Assembly (NCBI GenBank): GCA_016946835.1
Contig: JACVTC010000034.1
Coordinates: 1,185,001-1,249,000, forward strand
DNA: 64,000 nt
From: Neocallimastix lanati (nom. inval.)
Lineage: Eukaryota; Neocallimastigomycota; Neocallimastigomycetes; Neocallimastigales; Neocallimastigaceae
Direction: 5' to 3'
Below, piece after piece: positions 8,095 to 18,447 of this stretch (the first letter of the stretch is position 1; each line of letters opens with the position of its first letter). Under the pieces are notes generated by a model. The model was not told the DNA's origin, did no database searches, and was given only the letters and a program-made list of their open reading frames with translations. The translations under genes and the position numbers were made by a program.

Positions 8095-10989
8095 TTATTT
8101 TTTAGTTTTTGAGAAAATGTCTCTACAATATTTGTCTTTTTTCTGAGCTTCTATCAATTTGTTAATATTTTCTATAGTAGTACAACAGAAATCTTCTTCT
8201 TTTAAAAGAGTTGTTTTGATAGATTTTTTACCATCTTGCAACTCCTTGTAGTCTGGTCTCCTGGAAAGTGCATCTGGTCTGCTGTTTTTTTCTCCAGATC
8301 TATATGATATTCTGTAATCAAATTTTGAGAGAAATAAACCCCATCTTATTTGTCTTTGGTTTAAGTGATGAGGTTTTTTGAAATAGAGTAAGTTTTTATG
8401 ATCTGTTATAATTTGAACTGGTAGCTTTGAACCTTCCAAGTGATGTCTCCACACTTCTAATGCGGTTATGACAGCTAAAAGCTCTTTATCATATATAGTA
8501 TAATTAGATTCAGTTAGGGTCATGGATCTAGAATAAAATGCTACTGGGTGAAGCTGATTATCTTCTTCACTTTTTTGAGACAAGATACATCCAACAGCGA
8601 AGTCACTTGCATCTGTTTCTACAATGAATTCTTTATCTGGGTCAGGATGAATAAGGAGTTTGTTACTTTTGAAGGATTCTTTTAACCTAGTAAATGCTTC
8701 ATCGGCTTTCTCATTCCATATGTACTGATTATCCTTTTTTAATAATTTTCTGAGTGGCTCCATGATTTGAGCAAAGTCTTTTATAAACCTCCTATAGAAA
8801 TTGCATAAGCCAAGAAAGCTTTGAAGTTCCTTGAGATTTTTTGGAACGGGCCACTCTAGAATAGATTTCAGCTTATCTTCATTCATAATAAGTCCTTTAG
8901 AAGAGATTCTGAAACCTAAGAAATTTGTTTCCTGGACATGGAAGTCGCACTTTTCTAATTTTGCGTATAATCCATTTTCTATTAGCCTACTCAATATGAG
9001 GGAAACATGACTTGTATGTTCTTTACTACTTTTAGAATAAATAATAATATCATCCAAGTAGATTTGAACAAATCTTCCAATAACATCAGAGAATATATCC
9101 TGTACAAAGTGTTGGAAGACTGAAGGTGCATTTCTTAGCCCGAACGGCATTACTAAGTATTCGTAATGTCCTATGGGAGTCCTAAACGCCGTCAAATATT
9201 CATGTCCTTCTCGTATTCTTATTAAATTATATGCTGATCTGAGATCCAGACGTGTAAAAATTACCGCACCCTGGAAGGATTCAATAAGATCATTTATCCT
9301 TGGTATAGGGTAACTATTTCTAATAGTAATTGAATTCAACTTGCGATAGTCAACACAAAGTCTTAACGTCCCATCATGTTTTCTTACAAAGAGAACTGGA
9401 GCACCAGCGGGTGAATTCGACTTCCGAATAAATCCCTTATTTAAATTTTCATTTATATATTCCTTTAAGGCTTTCATTTCTGTGATGGATAAAGAAAATA
9501 TTGGACCGTAGTATAGTTGACTTCCTGGGATTAAATCTATAGACATGTCATAATTTCTGTGGGGTGGCAATTTGTCGGCTTCTTTTTTCTCAAATGTTTT
9601 CTTTAAATTGAAGTAATATTTTTCAACAATTTCTTTTTTTGTTTCAATGCTTTGTTCTTTAGTACGTTCAATAGGGATTTCTTGTAAAGCAGCACAAAGA
9701 TCTACATCATTTTCTTCATTAAGAAGATTATCGTAGACAATTGTATCGTCAGGGACCATAGAAGCAGTGAAATCTTTAGAATGGAAGATAAATTTATTCC
9801 CTTTTGCTGAATCACAATGTTTTGCACAGTACTTTTCTAAGAAGTAAATAGTATTTTTTTCAAAATTTATATAGGGCTTATGTTTGTTAAGCCAATCTCT
9901 TCCTAGAATTCCAGTAATTCCTTGGAGTTGTAAACTGGCAATATTAAATTCAAATGTTTCATGGTGATCCATAAAGCTGAGTTTAAGAGGTTTAGTCACA
10001 TACTTAATATTCATAGATTTTCCATTTGGTAGTTGAATGTTAACAGGAGATGGTAGACCAGAATACGGAATCTTATTTATTTTAACGAAATTTTGACAAA
10101 TGAAACTTCTGGAAGAGCCAGAATCTATTAATAATTTAATTTTAATTTTATCATTGTTGACTACTAATAAAAAAGTGGAGGTCATCATATTTTTCTTGTT
10201 AGGAGTGAAATTTGCTGATAATAGATTATCAATTTTACTTTTCTTATATTTCTGATAATTTTTATTTCTATATTCACTCCTTTTGGATTCGGAGAATTTC
10301 CTTTTGTGATAGGTATCCTTAGGACTTTTATCTTTAGACTTTAGGTTGGTTTCCAAATAACATTTCTTATCCAATGTGATAATCAAATTAGTAGCTTCAA
10401 ATAAGTTAGAAGGCCGTTCGGCTTTATCAAATTCTTTTTGAACTTCTTCTAGGAGTCCTCTTCTTATTAAGTCAATGTAGACTCCATCATTCCATCCAAT
10501 TCTTTTGGCAAGCCTTCTAAATTCTATAGTATAAAAGGCTGCCTTTCCAAGGGTCCTTTGTCTTAAATTTAATAGTTTTTCAATAAGAGAATACCTCTGT
10601 TCTTTGCTATCACCGAAATTGTTGATTAGTAATTCTTTAAATTTCTCATATCCAAGTGTTTGAAGAATCCCTTCTTCCTTAAGAGATAAACCCCATTTTT
10701 TTGAAGGACCTTGTAATTTGTGAATTAAAAAAGAACATTTACTTTCTTCAGCAGTAAAAGAATTTGGGTTGTCATGGAAAAAGAGCTCACATTGGCTAAT
10801 AATTTCTATCATATTCAAGTTATTTTCATTTTCTTTTTCTTGTGTTAGTATGCCATTGGGTGAGAAGAAGGTTGGAATATATTCCGTAATAGTTGAAATT
10901 AACTTTGATGTTTCATCCGGCTTATTTTTTGAAATGGAAATGTCATTATTTCCATTGTTTTCTGAAGTACCTGCAATATTAATATTCAT
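8095..10989 (-). CDS. gag-pol: Gag-protease-RT-RNase H polyprotein of gypsy-B
   Basis: 964 codons from ATG at 10989. Residues 1 to about 230: Gag, with capsid-like helical sequence (GPSKKWGLSL, LLNLRQ) and a basic KRKFSESKRSEYRNK region but no CCHC knuckle. Protease LLIDSGSSRSF at about 288 (normal DSG). RT RLDLRSAYN about 573 and YLDD about 644. RNase H TDASDFAVG about 793, DKELLAV, ITDHKNL. The frame stops at 8095 after an A6 tract; one A fewer would carry it straight into the integrase, so the break is a single-base insertion (or an assembly error) in a homopolymer rather than a programmed site: the flanking bases do not allow a standard -1 slip. Otherwise intact. Confidence 0.92.
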   Translation of the reverse strand: MNINIAGTSENNGNNDISISKNKPDETSKLISTITEYIPTFFSPNGILTQEKENENNLNMIEIISQCELFFHDNPNSFTAEESKCSFLIHKLQGPSKKWGLSLKEEGILQTLGYEKFKELLINNFGDSKEQRYSLIEKLLNLRQRTLGKAAFYTIEFRRLAKRIGWNDGVYIDLIRRGLLEEVQKEFDKAERPSNLFEATNLIITLDKKCYLETNLKSKDKSPKDTYHKRKFSESKRSEYRNKNYQKYKKSKIDNLLSANFTPNKKNMMTSTFLLVVNNDKIKIKLLIDSGSSRSFICQNFVKINKIPYSGLPSPVNIQLPNGKSMNIKYVTKPLKLSFMDHHETFEFNIASLQLQGITGILGRDWLNKHKPYINFEKNTIYFLEKYCAKHCDSAKGNKFIFHSKDFTASMVPDDTIVYDNLLNEENDVDLCAALQEIPIERTKEQSIETKKEIVEKYYFNLKKTFEKKEADKLPPHRNYDMSIDLIPGSQLYYGPIFSLSITEMKALKEYINENLNKGFIRKSNSPAGAPVLFVRKHDGTLRLCVDYRKLNSITIRNSYPIPRINDLIESFQGAVIFTRLDLRSAYNLIRIREGHEYLTAFRTPIGHYEYLVMPFGLRNAPSVFQHFVQDIFSDVIGRFVQIYLDDIIIYSKSSKEHTSHVSLILSRLIENGLYAKLEKCDFHVQETNFLGFRISSKGLIMNEDKLKSILEWPVPKNLKELQSFLGLCNFYRRFIKDFAQIMEPLRKLLKKDNQYIWNEKADEAFTRLKESFKSNKLLIHPDPDKEFIVETDASDFAVGCILSQKSEEDNQLHPVAFYSRSMTLTESNYTIYDKELLAVITALEVWRHHLEGSKLPVQIITDHKNLLYFKKPHHLNQRQIRWGLFLSKFDYRISYRSGEKNSRPDALSRRPDYKELQDGKKSIKTTLLKEEDFCCTTIENINKLIEAQKKDKYCRDIFSKTKK

Positions 10990-11049
10990 TATGAAATAAA
11001 AATAAAGTGAATGTATAGAGTATAATATATTTTTTATAAAAATTATAAT

Positions 11050-11051
<2 letters not shown>

Positions 11052-11087
<36 letters not shown>

Positions 11088-11095
11088 TTTATTTT
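11052..11095 (-). repeat. A44 homopolymer in the gypsy-B leader
   Basis: A run of 44 T on the plus strand gives A44 on the coding strand, between the primer site (11144-11155) and the gag ATG (10989). Confidence 0.9.
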
Positions 11096-11143
11096 ATTTT
11101 TAACTATAATTATTATTATATATAAAATTATTATATATAAAGG

Positions 11144-11155
11144 AAGAGTTATTAT
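11144..11155 (-). other. Predicted self-priming primer-binding site of gypsy-B
   Basis: Directly next to the 5' LTR the coding strand reads ATAATAACTCTT. No TGG matching a tRNA 3' end is present. The same LTR carries, on the coding strand, AAGAGTTATTAT (complement of 11402-11413), a perfect 12-base complement lying about 37 bases after a TATAAAA. If transcripts begin there, the mRNA 5' end can fold back and prime, as known for Tf1. Confidence 0.6.
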
Positions 11156-12078
11156 TGTAAGAAACTCTAATAAAAAGAAATTTTTTTATAAGAGTTTATT
11201 TTTTATATTGATTGAGTTTATTATTAAAAAAAAAAAATAAAGAAAAATACTTATATTTAAATAGACGAAAAATAGAAAAAGTAGAAGACTCGTATATAAA
11301 AATAAGTTTTTAAAACACAAAATTTTATTAAAAAAAATTTTAAACTTTAAATTTTAGGTTATTATTATTTTTAATATTTATCTTTATTAATATTTTTAAT
11401 AATAATAACTCTTGATTTCTGAAAAAACAGAAATCAATCGTTATTTTATACTTTTTTATTTATTAATTAATCTTATTTTATATTTATTTATTATTATTAT
11501 TTTTTTATCATGTGTCTGTTTAATTAATTAATTATTATTATTTTTTTTTTTCATGTGTTTATTTAATTAATAATTATTTAATATAATATATTAATTATTT
11601 CTTAATTAAGCTATTGTTTGCTAGTCAGCTGTTGTATCTTCAGGAAAAGACTAGCAGAAAAACCTGAAGATTTTCTTAATTGTATTAAATTAGAACGAAT
11701 TATTTCAAAGAAATTTATTATTTAATTTAATTTAATTATTATTTAATATTATTGTGAAAATAATTTTAGAATATTAAATATTAATTTTAATTTATTTATT
11801 ATTTAATATTATTGTAGAAATTATTTAGAAGAATTTTAAATTTTAAACATAATTGTATTTGTGAAAATTCTATTATTATTTTTTAATATTTAATATTATT
11901 ATACTTACGTATTTTAATTTTTTAATTAATAAAATTTATATTTAGATTAATTTGTAATTAATAAAATTTATATTTAGATTAATTTGTAATTAATAAAATT
12001 TATATTTAGATTAATTTGTAATTAATAAAATTTATATTTAGACTAAGAAATATAGAAAATATTTCTATATTTCTTACA
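11156..12078 (-). repeat. 5' LTR of gypsy-B
   Basis: Same ends and sequence as 5970-6890 apart from two extra A in one A run. Coding-strand order: U3 12078 to about 11414, probable transcription start near 11413, R/U5 to 11156. U3 contains the 32-bp tandem units. Confidence 0.92.
11414..11450 (-). promoter_or_regulatory. LTR promoter of gypsy-B: TATA box and hairpin at the probable start
   Basis: Coding strand: TATAAAA from 11450 to 11444, then GATTTCTG-T6-CAGAAATC (11435-11414), a perfect 8-bp inverted repeat with a 6-base loop, ending exactly where AAGAGTTATTAT begins. Spacing fits a TATA-driven start around 11413-11420. Confidence 0.5.
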
Positions 12079-12082
12079 TTTT

Positions 12083-13106
12083 TGATAAAGAATGCCTAAA
12101 TAATGTTCTTTTGGTTATTCATCTTAAATGATTTATTTAACCCTTAAACAAATTATTTGATTCTTTATTCTTTTGGAACTTTCTATATTCTAATAAATTA
12201 ATCTATATTCCTAATTAGTACAAATTAAATTATACTAATTAAAAAAGTATATTTAATATTAATTCCTTATCTATGCTACCTTTATTATTCTTATCTATAC
12301 TTTATTATTATTAAAATCCTTATCAATATTATATAGTTTATTTTATCAATTTTCTTTATAGTTTATCAAAATCTTATCAATATTTCTTTTATTAATATTA
12401 AACTTATCAATATTAAATATTTCTTTGGAAAATTCCAAATTAAAAATTGTATTAATGATTACTAATGAAAAATTAAAGATAAAAGAAAATAGTTATATTA
12501 TTATTATATGTTTTATTATAAATATTATATTATAAATTTGATGAAATGATTATAAATTTTATATTAACAATTTAAATAATATTATTTTTCTAAACTTAGT
12601 AAAATTAAACTTTAGGATTAAATAAATATTACTAAACCACAGAATTAACTTCTGTAAAATAAAAAAATTTGTCTTTTAAAATATATAATTAAGTAGATTA
12701 GTAATAAATAATTAGTAATAGATTAATATATAAGTATTATTTATTATAAGTTAAATAATAATTATATTAATAATAAAAAAAATAATATAAAATATTTAAT
12801 AATTATTTTTTATTATACAAAGAAATGGCTTTATCATTTCTATTATTTTAAGAAAAAAAAAATATAAATAACAGTAAAAAAAAAAAAAAAAAAAATTATA
12901 TTTTTTTATATGTTGTAATTTTAACATTGTAATTTTTAAATAAAAAAAAATTAATAAAAGGATTATAAAAAATAAAATTTTAAAAAGTTATCTTATTTAT
13001 TTATTTATTTTTTTGTTTATATTAATCTTTTATTTTTATTTTTATTATTGTTTTAATTTTATTTATAATTTTTGAATAATTTTTATAAAAACCCCGAACC
13101 AAACCA
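12083..13106 (+). repeat. Solo LTR or LTR relic of a gypsy-A subfamily
   Basis: Begins TGATAAAGAATGCC and ends ACCCCGAACCAAACCA, the same end blocks as A1's LTR, and by my count the same length (1024 bp), but the body is too different to be its mate. A TATAAATA occurs near 12856. No coding. It begins right after gypsy-B's right target duplication; before gypsy-B arrived it followed A1's LTR with only a T run between. Confidence 0.6.
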
Positions 13107-13109
13107 TTT

Positions 13110-15638
13110 TGATAAAGTATGGTATATATCTTGTTTCCCATCTTTATCTAATATACTAAATAAAATTATTTATAAGAAAATAATTAAATTCATTCAATAG
13201 AAATAAATTTATTTTATAACCTTTTATGTTATTAATTATTTATTATAAAAACTTATAATACTAATTCTTAAGGTAATTAGTAAACCTCTACTAAACTTAT
13301 CTAATTTTACAGGCTAATTAGTAACCTTTAAACATTCTTTTTATTATTATCTAATTTTACTGGACAATTAGTAACATTTTGTTAAATAAATATTTTATAT
13401 TCCTATTTATATTTGTTATCTAAATTAAAGTAATCTTTATAAATAATAATTTTTACTAAAGTATTTAACATTTCTAAACAATTACATTTACAAGTTATTT
13501 TTATAATTTTATTAATATAAATTTTTTACTATTTAACTATTTAATAATTTTATACTTATAATCTATATAACTTTAATATATTTATTTTAATTTATTATTA
13601 TTTAAAGTTTCATTCTATATCATTTTTTGTGTAAGAATCTATAATTATTTTTAACAAAATAATTATATTTTCTTAGTTTGTCACGAATACTAGTGAATTT
13701 GAAGTTAAAATTCACTATTAGATCAATTGAAATTTAATTTAGTTATTGACAAAAATTATTTTAATTCGATTTTAATTATAAAAATAAATATTAGAAACAT
13801 TAAAGAATTAGAAACCAAAGGGTTTGGACTTATTTATTAAAGATAATTTAATTTAATTTAACCCTTTAGAATTTGATAAAAATAACATGAAGAAAAACAA
13901 CGATAACTCAACAAATAATGAAAATATTATATTGATATTCCCGCTAAAATTATATCCACTGGAAAGCTACGGTCGAGAACTACAACATATGTTAAAATCA
14001 ACCTTATTGGACAACTAGATAACGAGATATTGGACTTTAAAGATATTTAAATATAAAAATATAATTTAATTATTTAATTAAGACCCTAAATTATTAATTA
14101 AGAAATTTACATTAGATAAATCTCTTAACTTGAAAATTATATTATTAATTTTTATTATTAATTAAAAATACAGAATTAGTTATTAGTAATAGTTTTATAA
14201 TATTTTAAATAAGTTTTATAAGTTTTATATATTTAAGGAATTATTTATCATTCTAAAGATTTCCGAAAGAGAATTTTTAATTAGTTTTAATATTTTATTT
14301 TATTTTATTTTATTTTATTTTATATTTGATTATTAAATTAGTTTTATTATTAAATTGTTTTATGAATAATTATATAGTTATTTTATTAAAAGATTCTTAT
14401 CAATATTATTTTATTATTATATTTTATATAGTTTATATACATGTATGAATATATTAAGATTAAAATGTATTAATTAATTATATTGTTAATTATTATTTTA
14501 GTTTAGTATAAAAAGGATTTGAAATTCCATATTTGAATTCTTTGTATGATTATTAATTTAATGTGTTAACTTAAAGTTAATGAATTAATTATAGCAATAA
14601 ATAATTTTTTATATTAATTTTAGTTAATTTTATTATTAAAATATATATTAAATAAAGTTCTAATAAAACATAAATCTTAAATATTGAAATCTTAATTATA
14701 AAACTCTGTGTGTGCTATTTATTATTTAAATTTAATTAAATTGTTATAATTAATAAAAACATCTTGACCTGACCAATTTAACCCAAACTAGGAAAAATTT
14801 AACTAAAATCTTACCTATCTACCTACAAAAAACTTTTACATACTTTAGAATCCATTATATTGTTCTTTACTTAATAATACTTTACTATATTTTCTATACT
14901 AAATTATTTTATAAATATAATTTTTTTATATTTTTATTAAAAGTTTCTAAAATATTATCAATAATTCTATATTTTTATTATTAATATCAATATCTATAAT
15001 TTAACCTTAATTTTATTATTTTATTAAAGTGTTTATTATCAATATTAATATTTTATTTTTATTTTCAAATATATTATTATATTATTATTATATTGTATCA
15101 ATATTAAAATTGTATTCTTTTTAGTATTTTATTTTATTTTTAAATTGTTTATTTAATATTTTTATTCCCCACAAATAAAATCAAATCTTAATTGATTAAT
15201 AATAAATATTAAATATATTGTAGTTTTTAAATTTATTTTATATAAAATATTAGAATATTATATTAATATTCTTGATTAAAATAATTTTATTTTTTTTATT
15301 TTTCTGTAAAATTTTTTTAAATTTTGTTTGTTTCTTTTTCGTATATATTAAAAAATTTAGTTTTAGTATATGAAAAATAATATAAAATTATATAAACAAA
15401 ATTTATTAAAATAAAAATACTTATGAATTAGTTAATTTAAATTAATATAAAATTTGAAGTAATTAGTAATAGTAAATTATTTTTTTTTAAATATGATAAT
15501 AAAATGTAGAAAGGCTTTACATATTTATTTTTTTCAAAAAGTATAAATAAGTGAAGTTTTTCAATAATTAAAATGTAGACAGAAAAATATTAAAAATAAA
15601 TAATTAATAAAATTTCTAATAAAACCCGAACCATAACA
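13110..15638 (+). repeat. Composite LTR-relic region
   Basis: Opens TGATAAAGTATGG and closes ACCCGAACCATAACA, but at 2.5 kb it is too long for one LTR. Two TATA-like sites (about 14508 and 15545) and a CATCTTG junction near 14761-14766, resembling the tract/LTR border of A2 and A3, suggest a second LTR from about 14765. Around 13930-14050 the composition is less AT-rich and one frame gives about 40 coherent residues (containing STGKLRSRTTTYVKINLIGQ); I do not recognise it. No intact gene. Confidence 0.4.
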
Positions 15639-15641
15639 TTT

Positions 15642-16659
15642 TGATGAAGAATGAAATTATAAAATCAAATATTATAATAAAATTTATTTAAAAATTAAAT
15701 TTTAACCTTAAATAAGATTAAATTATCTGAACCTTAAATAATTCTGCTTTAATAAAATTAAAACTAAAAATCAATCATGATCTTCTAGAAAAATTGTGTT
15801 TCTAGAAAAAAGAAAAATATTATAATAACTTTAAAAGATAACTTTTAATAATCTTGTTTTTATCAACGATATGATTTCTTTTTTTCTTTATTGCTATTCT
15901 TTTATTTCTTTATTATTCCTTTATTTCTATAATAAAATATAATTATTCTTTTATTTCTTTTAATATAAAAAAATATTTATTCTTTTATTTCTTTTCTTAC
16001 TAAAATTATAAATACCTTAAATTCGTGTAAAAATATAAATACTTGTAAATATTTCTTTTAATTATTCTTCGTTGTTATTAAATTATTAAATTAATAAAAT
16101 AATAAATAATAACCAAAATAAATAAATAAAATAAATTAGATAATTATTTAATAAAAATTAATAAAGATAAATAATAATTATTTTACGTTATAATTAAATA
16201 AAAAAATAAAATGAAATAGTTTAATAAAATTATAAATTTTAGCTATAATTTAGAATAGTTTAATATTATTAGAATAGATTAATAATAAAAATAATTTATT
16301 CTTTAAAATTATTATAATAAATAATTAATAATTAATAAAAACTTATTTTATATAAAATTATTATAAATAAAGTTAATAATAAAAATCTAATAGTAAAAAT
16401 TTAATAAAATATGAAAATTGATAATTCATTTAGTGTATAATTAAATAATTATTAATTTAATTAATAAAAATAATTTATTATTATTAGAATAGTTATTAAA
16501 CTAGGAAATAATAATAAATAATAACGAATAATAATAAGTAATAATAAATAATCATAGATAACAATTAATAAATAATAAGGTATAAAATACTTTCGATAAG
16601 CAATTACCACTTTTAGGATATTTCTAAATAAATTAAGGTAATTGTTACATTTTATCATT
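15642..16659 (+). repeat. LTR relic between composite region and A2
   Basis: Begins TGATGAAGAATG after ...AACATTT and runs to the start of A2's 5' LTR, about 1018 bp. A TATAAATA-like site lies near 16033. The 3' end is poorly defined (a CA followed by TT directly before TGAAAAAG). No coding seen. Confidence 0.4.
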
Positions 16660-17013
16660 TGAAAAAGAACAAAACAATTATTAAATAGTAATAATTTTCA
16701 TAATATATTATAAATATTCCAATTATAATTATTATTGATTCCTTATTAAACTAAACTTTCCTATATTCTTCCTTCATGGAAATTCTGAAATATTGATGGT
16801 AAATATTATTATTTTTCTAAAAGTTTCTAAAAGATTTCTATATTAAGAATCCCTTAAATAAATTCTATAAATTTTTAGAAAATTCTAAATAATTAAAATA
16901 AAAATATTGGTTAATTATTAATATATATATATATATAAAAAAAGATTTTTTTTATTTATTCAGAACAAATTAGTAATAAATATATTATATATTTTAATAT
17001 AAATTACCAATTG

Positions 17014-17049
<36 letters not shown>

Positions 17050-17670
17050 TTTTTATTCCACTAATAAAATTAAAACTTATTAGTAATGACTTTCTAATGT
17101 TTTCGAAAAGATTTTATCATATTTATTCAATTATACTCTTAATAAATATAATATATATTGAATAATTATTAAAATCAATTTCAAAAATCCTAATTTTAAT
17201 TCAAACTCTTTTTTTTTACAATTAAAATAAAATTGAAAAAGTATAAATAGACTTATATCTACTCGATAAAAAAAAGCAGAGTCTTTCCTTAGATTATAAT
17301 AATACTATTAACAATATTAAAATAATAAAAATAATATTAATAATAAGAATATTTTTTTTAGTTTAGTTTTAAATAGTTTAGTTTTAAATAGTTTAGTTTT
17401 AATAGTTATTTAATTAAATTTTTAGTTATAATAGTTTAGTTAATATTAGTTTAGTGCATAGTTTAATAAATAGTTTCATTTAGTTATAAAAAAAATATTT
17501 TGTTTAATAAATAGTTGTAATAATTAATTTAATTATTAGTTAAAAAAAATAACAAATAAACAAATAAACAAATAAACAAATAAATAAATTAATAAATAAA
17601 TAAAAATAAAAAAAAATAACAAAATAAATTGTTTTTATTGTAATCCTTTTATTTCTTATATAACCGAACA
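16660..17670 (+). repeat. 5' LTR of A2
   Basis: Starts TGAAAAAGAAC, ends TATATAACCGAACA; 1011 bp. TATAAATA at 17242-17249 is the likely promoter box. Contains a long A run (about 17016-17045) and repeated GTTTAGTTTTAAATA units (about 17360-17405). Confidence 0.85.
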
Positions 17671-17677
17671 TTAGAAA

Positions 17678-17694
17678 TGGTGGAGATATCGGGG
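17678..17694 (+). other. Probable tRNA primer-binding site of A2
   Basis: Seven bases after the LTR end the sequence TGGTGGAGATATCGGGG begins with TGG, as expected for pairing with a tRNA 3' CCA. The implied tRNA end is ...CTCCACCA. Which tRNA this is cannot be told from the window. Confidence 0.45.
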
Positions 17695-18447
17695 ATATAA
17701 GAAATAAAAGTAAGGAAAGATAAATATTATAAAAAGAAAAAAAATTTTTTTTGTTAATTATAACAATAAAAAAAAAATTTTTAAAATTTTAGTTTATTAA
17801 TTGTGATATATAAAATTTAAAATTCTTATAATTAATAATTACTATATACTTATATAGTATTTCACAACGGTATACTGAGTAGAGGTTGCGTTTAAAAATA
17901 TAAAAATAATTAAATAATAGAGAGTAGAATAGGGAAGCCTCTTGTAGAAGCGAGAGAGTAAAGGGTTTTAGAATAAGATTATAAATTACCAGTAAGTTGG
18001 ATATTGAAAAAGCCGTAAATTCCATGTTTCAATTGGTAGGCACAATAAAAAACTTTATTTATAATTGACGGTTCTAAGATCGAGGTTGAAAATCGTAGAG
18101 AGACGACCTGCGGGTTTCGAATATTTTATTTAATTAAAATATATGCAAATGAAATAATAAAAAAAAAAAATAAAAAAATAAAAAAAAAAATTATTTTTGA
18201 TTCTTAGATATATAATTAGCAGTTGGGAATAACTGGATTATATATATATTATATTTCTTAATTTTAATTATAGACTGTCGAAAGGATTTCGAGTCTACAA
18301 TAGGAGGAATAGACTGTCAAAAGGATTTTTGAGTCTAAAAATTTAATTTATATTATTTTATAAAATCAATAATAATTACTCTATATAAAAAAGTAAATTT
18401 TTTTTATTAAGTTGGAATATTTATTAATACATTTTTTATTATCAAAG
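17695..18447 (+). other. Untranslated leader of A2
   Basis: About 750 bases between the primer site and the gag ATG. It has a less AT-rich patch at 18000-18120 and two tandem hairpins at 18271-18337. No reading frame of its own is convincing. Confidence 0.6.
18271..18337 (+). other. Twin hairpins in the A2 leader
   Basis: Two near-copies, 18271-18297 and 18310-18337. Each pairs TAGAC with GTCTA and, after a TG bulge, an inner stem around a GGA loop: TCGAAA/TTTCGA in the first, TCAAAA/TTTTGA in the second. The G-to-A and C-to-T changes keep the pairing. They end 110 bases before gag, where packaging or dimerisation signals often lie in retroelements; the role is inferred. Confidence 0.6.

Larger units (their letters stand above)
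5970..12078 (-). mobile_element. Gypsy-B, complete Ty3/gypsy element, Tf1/sushi-like organisation
   Basis: Two direct repeats of 921 bp (5970-6890) and 923 bp (11156-12078) flank a minus-strand gag-pol. Both start TGTAAGAAA and end TTTCTTACA, a perfect 9-bp terminal inverted repeat. The only LTR difference I see is the length of one A run. The 5-bp TTTTT at 5965-5969 and 12079-12083 is the target duplication. Near-identical LTRs mean a recent insertion. A single long reading frame, no zinc knuckle in Gag, and a self-complementary primer site point to the Tf1/sushi type; no chromodomain is visible at the integrase end. Confidence 0.92.

Noticed and set aside
17789-18025. Minus-strand frame of 78 codons in the A2 leader
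   Set aside because: No homology recognised, lies in an untranslated retroelement leader, AT-rich composition makes short frames common.
18000-18120. tRNA-like A-box and B-box words (TTTCAATTGGTAGGCA and GGGTTTCGAAT) in the A2 leader
   Set aside because: I could not build an acceptor, anticodon and T stem that pair; not a convincing tRNA or SINE.
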